Shown piece after piece: positions 30,124 through 39,784 of a stretch of DNA of 64,000 nt. The DNA comes from Collinsella sp. MSK.8.10 (GTDB lineage: Bacteria; Actinomycetota; Coriobacteriia; Coriobacteriales; Coriobacteriaceae): positions 62,001 to 126,000 of the forward strand of contig NZ_JAHPYF010000007.1 in the NCBI RefSeq assembly GCF_019041915.1, given 5' to 3'. A model generated the notes under the pieces. It worked only from the letters and a program-made list of their open reading frames with translations, did not search any database and was not told the DNA's origin. Both the position numbers and the translations under genes were made by a program. Within the stretch, counting starts at the first letter, position 1. Each line of letters opens with the position of its first letter.

Positions 30124-32223
30124 ATGGCTAAGCCTAAGTACAAGCTTTCCGATACCCGTAACATCGGCATCATGGCCCACATCGATGCTGGTAAGACCAC
30201 CACGACCGAGCGTATTCTTTACTACACCGGTAAGACCCACAAGATCGGTGAGGTCCATGAGGGCGCTGCCACCATGGACTGGATGGTTCAGGAGCAGGAG
30301 CGCGGCGTAACCATTACCTCCGCTGCTACCACGTGCTTCTGGAACAAGGACGGTAAGGACTACCGCATCCAGATCATCGACACCCCGGGCCACGTTGACT
30401 TCACCGCCGAGGTCGAGCGCTGCCTGCGCGTCCTCGATGGCGCTGTCGCCGTCTTCGACGCCGTTGCCGGCGTTCAGCCCCAGTCTGAGACCGTTTGGCG
30501 TCAGGCTTCTACCTTCAACGTCCCCCGCATCGCCTTCATCAACAAGTATGACCGCGTGGGCGCTGACTTCTTCAACGCTATCGAGACCATGAAGGATCGT
30601 CTCGACGCTAACGCCGTGGCCGCTCAGGTCCCGATGGGCGCCGAGGACAACTTCTGGGGCGTCATCGACCTGGTCACCATGACTGCATGGGACTTCAAGG
30701 CCGACGAGAAGGGTATGACCTACCCCGAGCCGATGGACGAGATCCCGGCTGAGTTTGCCGACATCGCTGCCACCAAGCGCGAGGAGCTCCTCGACGCTGC
30801 TGCCAGCTTTGACGACGAGCTCATGGAGAAGATCCTCATGGAGGAGGACTTCACCGTCGAGGAGCTCAAGGCTGCTCTGCGCAAGGGCGTTCTGGCCAAC
30901 GAGCTCAACCTCGTCTTCGTGGGCTCCGCCTACAAGAACAAGGGCGTCCAGGAGCTGCTCGACGCTGTCGTCGACTACCTGCCCAGCCCGCTCGACGTCG
31001 AGGCCGTCACCGGTACCGATCCGGACACCGGCGAGGAGATTCAGCGTCATCCTTCCTTCGACGAGCCCTTCTCCGGCCTGGTCTTCAAGATCATGACCGA
31101 CCCGTTCGTCGGTAAGCTCACCTACGTCCGCGTTTACTCCGGCCGTGCCGAGTCCGGCTCCTACGTGGTCAACGCTTCCAATGGTCAGCGCGAGCGCCTC
31201 GGCCGCATCCTCGAGATGAACGCCGCCGAGCGTATCGACCGTGACGACGCTGCCGCCGGCGACATCGTCGCTTGCGTCGGCTTCAAGAACTCCACCACCG
31301 GTGACACCCTGTGCGCCGAGGGCAAGGAGATCGTCCTCGAGAAGATCGAGTTCGCCAAGCCCGTTATCGACGTTGCCATCGAGCCCAAGACCAAGGCCGA
31401 GCAGGACAAGATGTCCCTGGCTCTGACCAAGCTCGCCGAGGAGGACCCGACCTTCCAGGTGTCCACCAACCACGAGACCGGCCAGACCATCATCGCCGGC
31501 ATGGGCGAGCTGCACCTCGAGATCATCGTCGACCGTCTGCTCCGCGAGTTCAAGGTTGACGCTAACGTCGGTAAGCCCCAGGTTGCCTACCGCGAGACCG
31601 CTGGTCACGACGTCGAGAAGGCTGAGGGCAAGTTCGTCCGTCAGTCCGGTGGTCGCGGTCAGTATGGCCACGCCGTCATCAAGCTCGAGAAGATGGAGGA
31701 GGGCTTCGGCTACGAGTTCGTCAACGCTATCGTCGGCGGCGTCGTGCCCAAGGAGTACATCCCGTCCATCGACAAGGGCATCCAGGAGGCCCTGAACACC
31801 GGTGTTATCGCCGGCTTCCCGGTCCTCGACGTTAAGGTCACCCTGTTCGACGGTTCTTACCACGAGGTCGACTCCTCCGAGGCCGCCTTCAAGATCGCCG
31901 GTTCCATGGCTATCAAGGACGCTCTCAAGAAGTCCGATCCGCAGCTGCTCGAGCCGATCATGGCTGTCGAGGTCGAGACCCCCGAGCAGTACATGGGCGA
32001 CGTTATGGGCAACCTCTCCGGTCGCCGCGGCAAGATCGAGGGCATGGAGGATCGCAAGAACAGCAAGCTCATCCGTGCCAAGGTGCCGCTGGGCGAGATG
32101 TTCGGTTACGCTACCGACCTTCGCTCCCAGACCCAGGGCCGTGCATCCTACACGATGCAGTTCGACTCTTATGAGCCCGCGCCCAAGTCCATCGTGGACG
32201 AGGTCATGAGCAAGAACGCCTAA
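30124..32223 (+). CDS. fusA: Elongation factor G
   Basis: The GTPase that drives translocation; 699 aa, normal. The G-domain motifs are [15 protein letters not shown] (G1), the switch I region ending [20 protein letters not shown] (G3) and [10 protein letters not shown] (G4). Domains II-V follow, with the domain IV block GQYGHAVIK and a final domain that includes [10 protein letters not shown]. The start at 30124 has AAGGA upstream. In most bacteria tuf follows fusA; here rpsJ does, so EF-Tu must be encoded elsewhere. Confidence 0.97.
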   Translation: MAKPKYKLSDTRNIGIMAHIDAGKTTTTERILYYTGKTHKIGEVHEGAATMDWMVQEQERGVTITSAATTCFWNKDGKDYRIQIIDTPGHVDFTAEVERCLRVLDGAVAVFDAVAGVQPQSETVWRQASTFNVPRIAFINKYDRVGADFFNAIETMKDRLDANAVAAQVPMGAEDNFWGVIDLVTMTAWDFKADEKGMTYPEPMDEIPAEFADIAATKREELLDAAASFDDELMEKILMEEDFTVEELKAALRKGVLANELNLVFVGSAYKNKGVQELLDAVVDYLPSPLDVEAVTGTDPDTGEEIQRHPSFDEPFSGLVFKIMTDPFVGKLTYVRVYSGRAESGSYVVNASNGQRERLGRILEMNAAERIDRDDAAAGDIVACVGFKNSTTGDTLCAEGKEIVLEKIEFAKPVIDVAIEPKTKAEQDKMSLALTKLAEEDPTFQVSTNHETGQTIIAGMGELHLEIIVDRLLREFKVDANVGKPQVAYRETAGHDVEKAEGKFVRQSGGRGQYGHAVIKLEKMEEGFGYEFVNAIVGGVVPKEYIPSIDKGIQEALNTGVIAGFPVLDVKVTLFDGSYHEVDSSEAAFKIAGSMAIKDALKKSDPQLLEPIMAVEVETPEQYMGDVMGNLSGRRGKIEGMEDRKNSKLIRAKVPLGEMFGYATDLRSQTQGRASYTMQFDSYEPAPKSIVDEVMSKNA

Positions 32224-32283
32224 GTTCGAGCTCCCTGTTACGTAATCCGCGAGAACGTCTCTCGCACTCTTTGGAGGTTTAAG

Positions 32284-32592
32284 TTGGCTACCCAGAAGAT
32301 CCGCATTCGCCTCAAGGGCTATGATCACGAGGTCGTCGATCAGTCCGCGAAGCTCATCGTCGAGACCGCTCAGAAGACCGGCGCTCGCGTTTCCGGTCCT
32401 GTCCCCCTGCCCACCGAGCGCAACCTGTACACGGTTATCCGCTCGCCGCACGTGAACAAGGACTCCCGTGAGCAGTTCGAGATGCGCACCCACAAGCGCC
32501 TCATCGACATCCTCGACCCCACCTCGGGCACCGTTGATTCGCTCATGCGTCTCGACCTTCCCGCTGGCGTCGACATCGACATCAAGCTCTAA
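32284..32592 (+). CDS. rpsJ: 30S ribosomal protein S10
   Basis: S10 belongs to the small-subunit head and also acts in NusB/NusG antitermination. It is 102 aa, normal ([18 protein letters not shown] to GVDIDIKL). The start is a TTG at 32284 with TTGGAGG seven bases upstream. It is normally the first gene of the S10 cluster followed by rplC, but here a strong terminator comes next and rplC lies 14 kb away at 46526. Confidence 0.96.
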   Translation: MATQKIRIRLKGYDHEVVDQSAKLIVETAQKTGARVSGPVPLPTERNLYTVIRSPHVNKDSREQFEMRTHKRLIDILDPTSGTVDSLMRLDLPAGVDIDIKL

Positions 32593-32613
32593 GCGATATC
32601 GCTCATAGCTTAC

Positions 32614-32650
32614 AGAGCCCCGCTGCCATTACGGTAGCGGGGCTCTTTTG
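32614..32650 (+). terminator. Terminator after rpsJ
   Basis: A 14-bp perfect stem (32614-32627 with 32633-32646), 5-nt loop, then TTTTG. It ends the rpsL-rpsG-fusA-rpsJ unit. Confidence 0.93.
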
Positions 32651-32708
32651 TTCTGAGTGATGGCCTTGGGGGACCTGGTAATGCTGTAGAGCGGGTGGCT
32701 GTGGCGCC

Positions 32709-33566
32709 TTATTTACCCATGGGACGCATCGATGCCTCCTCAAAATGGAAGGATTGCAAGCCGTCTTCCGTTTCGATACACGCGCGACCAAAGGCATCGA
32801 CCGTTTGAAATATGCCACGCGCCAGCTCGTCACCGGCAGGGGAACGGGCGATAACGTGCTTCCCAATCCAATTGAGATGAGCAACATAATCATCGTGGAA
32901 GGGCGCGATCGGACCAGCGTCTTCTCCCATGGCGTTGAGCAGATCTGCCCACGTGTCCACAGCGTTTACGACGGTGTGATAGACCTCCTTGAGCAGCGCA
33001 TCGACGGTGGGAACATTCTCGTTGAGGTCTGAGAGGCCGATTGCCGGCAGGCCGCCATCGGGAACCTCCGAGGGCACATAGTTCACATTGACGCCAATGC
33101 CGCAGACGGCAAAGGGCTTGCCCTCGGTGTCACGAGCCGCCTCGACCAAAATGCCGCCGAGCTTGCGTCCACGCGCGACCAGGTCGTTGGGCCATTTAAG
33201 GCGAATCTCGTTTGCAAGACCCTGCCTTTCGAGCGCTTCGAGCACCGCTAGGCCGCTGACGGCGGCAAGACCAGAGTACTTTGCAGGATTAACGCATGGA
33301 CGTAGGACAATCGAAAGCAATAGGTTGCCGGCGGTTGAATCCCACTTGTGGCCGCGTCGGCCGCGTCCTGCCGTTTGCGCGCGGGCGGCAAGCCCCGTGC
33401 CGTGCGGCGCTCCCTGTTTTCCTGCCTCGAGCAGGTCATCGTTGGTCGATCCGGTTACGTCGACTATCGTTAATTGGGCATCTATAGCGGCTGCTACCTC
33501 CTTAATGAATAAGTGAATGACGCAATGGTGTCGAGAGATAGACACAATGTGAAGCCTTTGTCGCAT
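32709..33566 (-). CDS. birA: Biotin-protein ligase (monofunctional BirA)
   Basis: Attaches biotin to the AccB carrier protein encoded in the divergent operon. The catalytic core is clear: TGSTNDDLLEAG, the biotinyl-AMP loop AGRGRRGHKWDS, KWPNDLV and the GIGVNVNY strand. There is no N-terminal helix-turn-helix, so it is unlikely to repress DNA itself. The first codons are uncertain: ATG 33566 has no ribosome binding site, whereas AAGGAGG lies within the open frame about 50 bases later without a standard start at good spacing. A GTG near 33545 is another option. Its position opposite an operon that encodes its protein substrate makes functional sense. Confidence 0.88.
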   Translation of the reverse strand: MRQRLHIVSISRHHCVIHLFIKEVAAAIDAQLTIVDVTGSTNDDLLEAGKQGAPHGTGLAARAQTAGRGRRGHKWDSTAGNLLLSIVLRPCVNPAKYSGLAAVSGLAVLEALERQGLANEIRLKWPNDLVARGRKLGGILVEAARDTEGKPFAVCGIGVNVNYVPSEVPDGGLPAIGLSDLNENVPTVDALLKEVYHTVVNAVDTWADLLNAMGEDAGPIAPFHDDYVAHLNWIGKHVIARSPAGDELARGIFQTVDAFGRACIETEDGLQSFHFEEASMRPMGK

Positions 33567-33581
33567 TTGGACATTTTAATG

Positions 33582-33644
33582 TTAACACGTCAACAAAGCG
33601 AAGAATGCGCTATCCTCTCTTGGTCGATGTAAACACGTCAACAA
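33582..33644. promoter_or_regulatory. Paired operator-like repeats in the birA-fabH intergenic region
   Basis: TTAACACGTCAACAA (33582-33596) and TAAACACGTCAACAA (33630-33644) are direct repeats sharing 13 identical bases, 48 bp apart start to start. Each is itself a rough inverted repeat (TTRAC...GT-AA). A possible -10 for fabH, TATCCT, lies at 33611-33616 between them. The second copy ends just before the fabH ribosome binding site. The layout suggests a repressor bound at two sites, but no FabT or FapR consensus is met and no regulator is encoded nearby. Confidence 0.55.
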
Positions 33645-33661
33645 CTCAAAGGAGGTTAGTG

Positions 33662-34621
33662 ATGGGTTTCACGATTCTTGGAACAGGCTCGGCGCTTCCT
33701 AAGCGCAGTGTTTCCAATGACGAGCTGTCCGAGTTCCTCGATACCTCGGATGAGTGGATTTTTACCCGCACAGGCATCAAGAGCCGCCATGTGTGCACCA
33801 CCGAGTCACTCGACGACCTTGCCGTAGCGGCGAGCGAGCGGGCACTCCTGGTGTCCGGAATCAACGCGAGCCAGCTGGATCTGATCGTCTGCTCGACGAC
33901 GACGGGTGACCACCTTGTTCCCGCTGAGGCATGTGCCGTCGCTGAGCGACTAGGCGCGACGTGCCCTGCCTTCGATGTCTCGGCGGCCTGTGCCGGCTTC
34001 GTATTTGCGCTCGATGTTGCCGAGGGCTATATCGCCCGGGGTCGTGCCAAGCGCGTGCTTATCGTTGCTGCCGAGCAGATGACGCGCGCGCTCGACTGGA
34101 CCGACCGCGCCACCTGCGTGCTCTTTGGCGATGGGGCAGGCGCCGCGGTGATTGAGGCTGGGGGAGACAGCCCCCTTGCCGTTGAGCTTTCGACGGCGCC
34201 CGACGTCGAGACATTGCGCGTTCCCGGTCTGGTCGGCACCTCGCCGTTTAAGGCTTCCGCAGATAGCGAGAGCGTGCTGTCCATGAACGGTCGTCGTGTG
34301 TTCAAGTTCGGCGTCAATGCCATCTGCGACACGGTCCATAGGCTTGTGAGCGATGCGGGCATTTCGGTCGAAGACATCAATCATTTTGTATTCCATCAGG
34401 CTAACGAACGAATCCTGAGTCAGGCGGTCAAGCGTCTCGGCGTGCCAGACGAGCGCGTGGTTCGAACGCTGCGCGAGACCGGCAACATTTCGAGCGCCTG
34501 CATTCCCTTTGCGCTTGACCGGCTGGCACGCACCGACGCACTGAATGCGGGCGACACCATCGCCTTCGTTGGATTTGGCGCCGGCCTGGATATAGGTGGC
34601 TATCTGCTTCGTTGGAAGTAG
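33662..34621 (+). CDS. fabH: 3-oxoacyl-ACP synthase III
   Basis: Starts fatty-acid synthesis by condensing acetyl-CoA (or a branched acyl-CoA) with malonyl-ACP. It is 319 aa, normal. The catalytic triad is visible: Cys in DVSAACAGF, His in VFHQANERI, and Asn in the ETGNISSA segment. The start at 33662 has AAGGAGG; the upstream in-frame region overlaps the operator repeats. First gene of a ten-gene operon whose order matches the streptococcal/clostridial fab cluster. Confidence 0.95.
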   Translation: MGFTILGTGSALPKRSVSNDELSEFLDTSDEWIFTRTGIKSRHVCTTESLDDLAVAASERALLVSGINASQLDLIVCSTTTGDHLVPAEACAVAERLGATCPAFDVSAACAGFVFALDVAEGYIARGRAKRVLIVAAEQMTRALDWTDRATCVLFGDGAGAAVIEAGGDSPLAVELSTAPDVETLRVPGLVGTSPFKASADSESVLSMNGRRVFKFGVNAICDTVHRLVSDAGISVEDINHFVFHQANERILSQAVKRLGVPDERVVRTLRETGNISSACIPFALDRLARTDALNAGDTIAFVGFGAGLDIGGYLLRWK

Positions 34622-34673
34622 TCGCACATAGGAAATAAAAACGCCCCTAGGGCACAAACAAAGGAGAACTACC

Positions 34674-34910
34674 ATGGCAGATCAGAAGACCTTCGAGCGC
34701 GTTTGCGACGTTATCCGCGAGACCGCCGGCCTTGACGATGTCGAGATGAAGTCCGAGTCCACGCTCGAGGAGATTGGCCTCGACAGCCTGGGTACCGTCG
34801 AGATTCTCGTTGCCGTCGAGGACGAGTTTGGCATTGAGCTCGATACCGAGGAGAACCCCAAGACGGTCGGCGAGTTCGTCGATACGGTCGAGGCGGCATT
34901 GGAGAAGTAG
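34674..34910 (+). CDS. acpP: Acyl carrier protein
   Basis: Carries growing acyl chains on a phosphopantetheine arm attached to the Ser of the LDSLGTVEI motif (Asp-Ser-Leu). It is 78 aa and strongly acidic, normal for the family. The start at 34674 has AAAGGAG. The stop codon overlaps the fabK start region. Confidence 0.95.
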   Translation: MADQKTFERVCDVIRETAGLDDVEMKSESTLEEIGLDSLGTVEILVAVEDEFGIELDTEENPKTVGEFVDTVEAALEK

Positions 34911-34912
34911 TG

Positions 34913-35857
34913 ATGCTCAAGTCTCCTCTCTGCGATCTACTCGGCATCGAAAAACCCGTGTTCCAGGGTGGCATGGCCTGGATTGCTGACGCCTCGCTGG
35001 CATCTGCCGTGTCCGAGGCGGGCGGCTTAGGGATTATCGCGGCCATGAATGCCGACGCAAACTGGCTGCGCGATCAGATTCACGAGCTGCGCGCCAAAAC
35101 GGATAAGCCATTCGGCGTCAACGTTATGCTCATGAGCCCGTTTGTCGACGAGGTCGCACAAGTGGTGATTGATGAGCGGGTGCCCGTTGTGGTGACCGGC
35201 GCCGGCAATCCCACCAAGTACATGAGGACCTGGAGCGATGCGGGCATCAAGGTTATTCCCGTCGTGGCTTCGGTGGCACTGGCACGTCTCGTGGCGCGTC
35301 GCGGAGCCACTGCCGTGGTTGCCGAGGGCACCGAATCAGGCGGCCATATTGGCGAGACCTCGACGATGGCGCTTGTCCCGCAGGTTGTCGATGCGGTCGA
35401 TATTCCCGTGGTTGCGGCTGGCGGTATCGCCGATGGCCGCGGTGTGGCGGCCGCCTTTATGCTCGGCGCTGCCGGCGTCCAGGTGGGTACGCGCTTTCTG
35501 GTCGCAGACGAGTGCACCGTATCGGAGCAGTACAAGGAGATGGTCCTGAAGGCCAACGACACCTCGACGCGTGCGACCGGTCGCTCGACGGGACATCCGG
35601 TTCGCGCCCTCAAGAGCCCCTTCACCAACGCCTATGCCAAGAACGAGGCGGCGGGCGCAAGCCCCGAGGAGCTCGGGGCCATGGGCACGGGTGCGCTTCG
35701 CAAGGCCGCCAAGGACGGTAATTACGAAGAGGGTTCGTATTTGTGCGGGCAGATTGCCGGCATGGTCAACGAGCGCCAGAGCGCTCGCGAAATCGTCGAC
35801 GATCTGGTCGATGGCGCCGAGCACGTCCTGAAGGGTGCGTCCGCATGGGTAGCGTAG
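34913..35857 (+). CDS. fabK: Enoyl-ACP reductase II (FMN-dependent)
   Basis: Performs the last reduction of each elongation cycle using FMN and NAD(P)H; it replaces the triclosan-sensitive FabI. It is 314 aa with a TIM-barrel fold related to nitronate monooxygenase: PVFQGGMAWIA at the start, the FMN/active-site block EGTESGGHIGE and the phosphate-binding AAGGIADGRGVAAAF. I start it at ATG 34913, five bases past GGAGAAG; a GTG at 34910 overlaps the acpP stop. The end overlaps fabD by 13 nt. FabK use is typical of streptococci and clostridia. Confidence 0.93.
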   Translation: MLKSPLCDLLGIEKPVFQGGMAWIADASLASAVSEAGGLGIIAAMNADANWLRDQIHELRAKTDKPFGVNVMLMSPFVDEVAQVVIDERVPVVVTGAGNPTKYMRTWSDAGIKVIPVVASVALARLVARRGATAVVAEGTESGGHIGETSTMALVPQVVDAVDIPVVAAGGIADGRGVAAAFMLGAAGVQVGTRFLVADECTVSEQYKEMVLKANDTSTRATGRSTGHPVRALKSPFTNAYAKNEAAGASPEELGAMGTGALRKAAKDGNYEEGSYLCGQIAGMVNERQSAREIVDDLVDGAEHVLKGASAWVA

Positions 35858-36771
35858 CGTTTCTGTTTGCCGGTCAGGGTGCCCAGCATCCCGCGATGGG
35901 CGTCGACCTCATCGAAGCATCGCCGGCGGCTGCCGAGGTGTTTGCCATTGCCGACGAGGTGCGCCCGGGGACCAGCGAGCAGTGCCGGAGCGCCTCGAAA
36001 GAGGAGCTCTCGCAGACCGAGAACACGCAACCGTGCGTGTTCGTTCACGACCTGGCAGCGGCTGCCGCCCTGCGTGAGCGCGGCGTGGTACCTGCCGCCT
36101 GTGCGGGTTTTTCGCTGGGCGAGGTCGCCGCGCTCACCTTTGCGGGGGCATTCGATACGCGAGCGGGTTTTGAGCTCGTGTGTGAGCGCGCGGCATTGAT
36201 GGCCACGGCGGCCGAGCGTCACCCCGGCGGCATGCGCGCCGTCATCAAACTCGATGCGGCGCAAGTCGAGAACCTGGCAAAACAGGCCGGCGAGAACTGC
36301 TGGCCGGTCAACTACAACAGTCCGCAGCAGACGGTTGTTGCCGGAGCGCCTGAGGCGCTGCAGGCCCTCGACGTCCTGGTAAAAGAGGCTGGCGGTCGCG
36401 CCATGAAGGTCGCGGTGTCGGGTGCATTCCATAGCCCCTATATGGCCGAGGCGACTGAGGGGCTGGCGACGTATATCCAAGCCGGCCACGCGCTGTCTCC
36501 GCTGCTGATTCCGGTCATGGCAAACATGACGGCGGCGCCCTATCCGGCGGACCCGCGAGCGGCATCGGATGTCTTGGCCAACCAGGTGAGCCATGCCGTT
36601 CGCTGGGTCGACACGCTGCATGCTCTGCAAGATCAGGGCATCGACACGTTTATTGAGGTCGGCCCTGGTAAAACGCTGTCGGGCCTGGTCAAGCGTACGC
36701 TGAGCGACGTTCGCGTGTATTCGTGCGAAACGGCCGAGCAGGTCGCAGCTATTGCCGACGAGCTCGCATAG
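35845..36771 (+). CDS. fabD: Malonyl-CoA:ACP transacylase
   Basis: Loads malonyl groups on ACP. It is 308 aa, normal. The N terminus FLFAGQGAQHPAMG, the nucleophile elbow GFSLGEVAAL (most relatives have GHSLG; here Phe replaces His) and the second catalytic region SGAFHSPYM are present. The start ATG at 35845 lies inside the last codons of fabK, so translation is coupled. The Phe in place of the usual His next to Ser is seen in some FabD proteins and need not impair activity. Confidence 0.93.
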   Translation: MGSVAFLFAGQGAQHPAMGVDLIEASPAAAEVFAIADEVRPGTSEQCRSASKEELSQTENTQPCVFVHDLAAAAALRERGVVPAACAGFSLGEVAALTFAGAFDTRAGFELVCERAALMATAAERHPGGMRAVIKLDAAQVENLAKQAGENCWPVNYNSPQQTVVAGAPEALQALDVLVKEAGGRAMKVAVSGAFHSPYMAEATEGLATYIQAGHALSPLLIPVMANMTAAPYPADPRAASDVLANQVSHAVRWVDTLHALQDQGIDTFIEVGPGKTLSGLVKRTLSDVRVYSCETAEQVAAIADELA

Positions 36772-36801
36772 TCCACAGGGCTGTAACCCGAAAGGAATGA
36801 C

Positions 36802-37575
36802 ATGGGCAACTTGAACAACGGCACGCTCGAGCGCAACGACTCACGTCGCGTGGCACTGGTCACGGGCGGCTCGCGTGGTATCGGCCGCGCTTGTGCCGTG
36901 GGCCTGGCGGAGGATGGCTACGATATCGCCGTCGTCTATGCCGGCAGCGTCGATGCGGCGCGCGAGACATGCGAAGCCTGTGAGGCGGCTGGCGCCACGG
37001 CGCGCGCATATCAATGTGACGTGGCCAACCCCGATGCCGTCAACGCGTGCGTGGAGACGGTCCTCAACGACTTTGGCTCCATTTGGGCGCTTGTCAACAA
37101 CGCCGGCATCACCCGCGATGGCCTGCTCATGCGTATGGGCGATGACGCCTTCGATCGCGTGCTCGATGTCAATCTCAAGGGCACGTTCAACACGACGCGT
37201 GCGCTCACCAAGACCTTTATGCGCCAGCGCGGCGGTTGCGTCATCAACATGAGCTCGGTCGTGGGCCTGATGGGCAATGCCGGGCAGGCCAACTACGCTG
37301 CCTCCAAGGCGGGTGTGATAGGGCTTACCAAAGCGGTCGCGCGCGAGCTTGCGCCCCGCGGCGTGAGGGTTAACGCGGTCGCCCCCGGGTTTGTCGAGAC
37401 GGACATGACGGCAAAGCTCTCGGAGAAGGTGCGTGCGGCAACCGAGGAGCAGATTCCCCTTAAGCGCATGGCGCGCCCCGAGGAAGTGGCCGGCGTGGTG
37501 CGCTTTTTGGCGAGTGATGCGGCTGCCTACATTACGGGCGAGGTCGTACGCATTGACGGTGGAATGGCGATGTAG
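36802..37575 (+). CDS. fabG: 3-oxoacyl-ACP reductase
   Basis: NADPH-dependent reduction of beta-ketoacyl-ACP. It is 257 aa, a short-chain dehydrogenase with VTGGSRGIGRA (cofactor), NNAGI, catalytic Ser in INMSSVVG and YAASKAG (Tyr-x3-Lys). The start ATG at 36802 follows GAAAGGA. It belongs to the fab operon, 30 bp after fabD. Confidence 0.94.
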   Translation: MGNLNNGTLERNDSRRVALVTGGSRGIGRACAVGLAEDGYDIAVVYAGSVDAARETCEACEAAGATARAYQCDVANPDAVNACVETVLNDFGSIWALVNNAGITRDGLLMRMGDDAFDRVLDVNLKGTFNTTRALTKTFMRQRGGCVINMSSVVGLMGNAGQANYAASKAGVIGLTKAVARELAPRGVRVNAVAPGFVETDMTAKLSEKVRAATEEQIPLKRMARPEEVAGVVRFLASDAAAYITGEVVRIDGGMAM

Positions 37576-37614
37576 AAACCAGGGCCGAAGAACGGCTTGA
37601 ATGAGGAGACCAAG

Positions 37615-38862
37615 ATGGAACAGAGAGTTGCAATCACCGGCATCGGTGCCGTATCGCCGCTCGGCAACACCGCGCTTGCCACCTGGGCGGCCATGTGCGC
37701 CGGGACCTGTGGCATCGGCCCGATTACGCACTTCGATACGGATGCGTTTGCCGTCAAGGTGGCGGCCGAGGTCAAGGGCTTTGACGGCAACGACTACTTT
37801 GGCAAGCACGACGCCAAGCACCTGGACCCCTGCGTTCAGTTTGCACTGGCGGCGTCGGACGAGGCCATGCACGATGCGGGCTTTGATGTCGAAGGCGCCA
37901 TCGATCGCGAGCGCCTGGGCGTTTACGTGGGGTCGGGCGTGGGCGGCATGCAGACGCTCGTCGACAACGTCCATACGATTGCCGACCGTGGGCCCCGCCG
38001 TGCATCGCCTTACATGATTGCGATGATGATCCCCAACATGGCATCGGGTAATATCGCGATTCGCCACAAGGCAAAGGGGCCGACCCTGCCCGTGGTGACC
38101 GCGTGCGCGACCTCGGCCCATGCGGTGGGCGAGGCGTTCCGCGCCATCAAGCACGGCTATGCCGACGCGATCCTCGCGGGTGGCGCCGAGGCGGCCATTA
38201 TCCCCGATGCCGTTGCGGGCTTTACGTCCTGCCGCGCATTGACCACCAACCCCGATCCTGCGACGGCTTGCCGCCCGTTCGATGCAGACCGCGACGGCTT
38301 TGTGATGGGCGAGGGCGCCTGCGTGCTCGTGCTCGAGGGTATGGAGCACGCACAGGCCCGCGGTGCGCACATTTATGCCGAGGTCGTGGGCTATGGCAAC
38401 ACCGATGATGCCTATCACATTACGAGCCCCGACCCCGATGCCGCCGGCATTGCCCGTGCGATATCGCTGGCGGTGGCCGAGGGCGACGTCAAGCCTTCCG
38501 AGGGCCTCTACATCAACGCCCACGGTACCTCGACCAAGCTCAACGATTCGTCTGAGACAGCGGGTATTAAGCGGGCGCTCGGCGAGGATGCGGCGCGCGC
38601 CGCACACGTCTCGTCGACCAAGTCGATGACCGGCCATATGATCGGCGCTACGGGTGCCATCGAGGTCATGGCCTGCGCCATGGCGCTCGAGCAGGGCGTG
38701 GTACCCCCGACCATTAACTACCACACGTCCGATCCCGCCTGCGATCTTGATTACACGCCTAATCGCGCGGTTCGCGCCGACCTTACCTGGGCGCTTTCGA
38801 CCAACCTGGGCTTTGGCGGGCACAACGCCGCCATCGCGCTGCGTAGATATGCAAGGAGCTAG
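37615..38862 (+). CDS. fabF: 3-oxoacyl-ACP synthase II
   Basis: The elongating condensing enzyme, 415 aa. The Cys-His-His triad is present: VTACATSAH, NAHGTSTKLND and SMTGHMIGATG. The start ATG at 37615 follows GAGGAG at 7 nt; a TTG at 37597 in the same frame overlaps that site and is less likely. The end is 3 nt from accB. Confidence 0.95.
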   Translation: MEQRVAITGIGAVSPLGNTALATWAAMCAGTCGIGPITHFDTDAFAVKVAAEVKGFDGNDYFGKHDAKHLDPCVQFALAASDEAMHDAGFDVEGAIDRERLGVYVGSGVGGMQTLVDNVHTIADRGPRRASPYMIAMMIPNMASGNIAIRHKAKGPTLPVVTACATSAHAVGEAFRAIKHGYADAILAGGAEAAIIPDAVAGFTSCRALTTNPDPATACRPFDADRDGFVMGEGACVLVLEGMEHAQARGAHIYAEVVGYGNTDDAYHITSPDPDAAGIARAISLAVAEGDVKPSEGLYINAHGTSTKLNDSSETAGIKRALGEDAARAAHVSSTKSMTGHMIGATGAIEVMACAMALEQGVVPPTINYHTSDPACDLDYTPNRAVRADLTWALSTNLGFGGHNAAIALRRYARS

Positions 38863-38865
38863 AGC

Positions 38866-39342
38866 ATGGATTCCAAAAGACTTGCCGAGATAGCCGATGT
38901 GATGGAGGACCGCGGCCTCACACGCGTGCGTGTTGAGGAGCCCGATGGCACCGCGGTCGAACTCGAGCGTGCGAGCGCCGCACAGCCGGTTGCCGTGCCC
39001 ATGCCCATGCCGGGTGCCGTGACCGCTCCGGCGGTGGCTCCTGTCGCCATGCCTGCCGCCGCACCGGAACCCGCCGCGCAGACACCTGCCGCCGCGCCGG
39101 AGCCCAAGGGCACCGAGGTGACCGCTCCCATGGTCGGCGTGTTCTATGCCGCCCCGGCGCCGGGCGAAGAGCCGTTTGTGCACGTGGGCTCTAAGGTCAA
39201 GGCCGGCGAGACCCTCTGCATCATCGAGGCCATGAAGGTTCTCAACGAGGTGACGGCCGAGGCAGACGGTGAGGTGCTCGAGATCTGCGTGGCCGACGGC
39301 GACCTCGTGGAGTTTGGCAGCTGCCTCATGAGGATCGGATAG
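38866..39342 (+). CDS. accB: Biotin carboxyl carrier protein of acetyl-CoA carboxylase
   Basis: Carries the biotin that shuttles carboxyl groups between AccC and AccDA. It is 158 aa, normal. An N-terminal helical part (1-40), a long Ala/Pro/Val linker (about 45-85) and the C-terminal biotinyl domain with the EAMKVLNEV motif, whose Lys is biotinylated, are clear. BirA, which performs that modification, is encoded divergently upstream of the operon. Confidence 0.95.
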   Translation: MDSKRLAEIADVMEDRGLTRVRVEEPDGTAVELERASAAQPVAVPMPMPGAVTAPAVAPVAMPAAAPEPAAQTPAAAPEPKGTEVTAPMVGVFYAAPAPGEEPFVHVGSKVKAGETLCIIEAMKVLNEVTAEADGEVLEICVADGDLVEFGSCLMRIG

Positions 39343-39351
39343 GTGATATCC

Positions 39352-39774
39352 ATGAACAAAGAAGAGCTCAAGAGGCTGTTGCCGCATCGCGAGCCGATGC
39401 TTTTGCTCGACGAAGCCGAGCTGGTGGGCGACGAGGCCCACGGCAAGATCACGATTACGGGCGACGAGTACTTTTTGCAGGGGCATTTTCCGGGAAACCC
39501 GGTGGTCCCCGGCGTGATTCAGTGCGAGATGCTCGCCCAAAACTGCTGCGTGCTGCTGATGGGCGATGAGGAAGCGCGCGGTGCGACACCGTTCTATACG
39601 AGCCTGGACAAGGTGCGCTTTAAGCGTCCGGTGCGCCCGGGCGACACGGTGGATCTGGTGTGCTCCATCACACGTGCGCGCGGGCCGTTCCGCTTTGCGA
39701 CGGGCACCGCGAGCGTCAACGGCGAGGTGTGTTGCCGCGCCGATATGTCTTTTGCACTCGTGCACGAAAGTTAA
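39352..39774 (+). CDS. fabZ: 3-hydroxyacyl-ACP dehydratase
   Basis: Dehydrates beta-hydroxyacyl-ACP. It is 140 aa with a hotdog fold: LLPHREPMLLLDEA, then the active-site block GHFPGNPVVPGVIQCEMLAQ (His and Glu). I start it at ATG 39352 because AGGTG lies about 7 nt upstream; a GTG at 39343 directly abuts the accB stop. No fabA or fabM is in this operon, so how unsaturated chains are made is not explained here. Confidence 0.93.
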   Translation: MNKEELKRLLPHREPMLLLDEAELVGDEAHGKITITGDEYFLQGHFPGNPVVPGVIQCEMLAQNCCVLLMGDEEARGATPFYTSLDKVRFKRPVRPGDTVDLVCSITRARGPFRFATGTASVNGEVCCRADMSFALVHES

Positions 39775-39784
39775 GGAAGGCTTC

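Noticed and set aside
32223-32284. A missing or frameshifted tuf gene between fusA and rpsJ
   Set aside because: The spacer is only 60 bp and contains a normal ribosome binding site for rpsJ; nothing resembles tuf remains, so the gene simply lies elsewhere.
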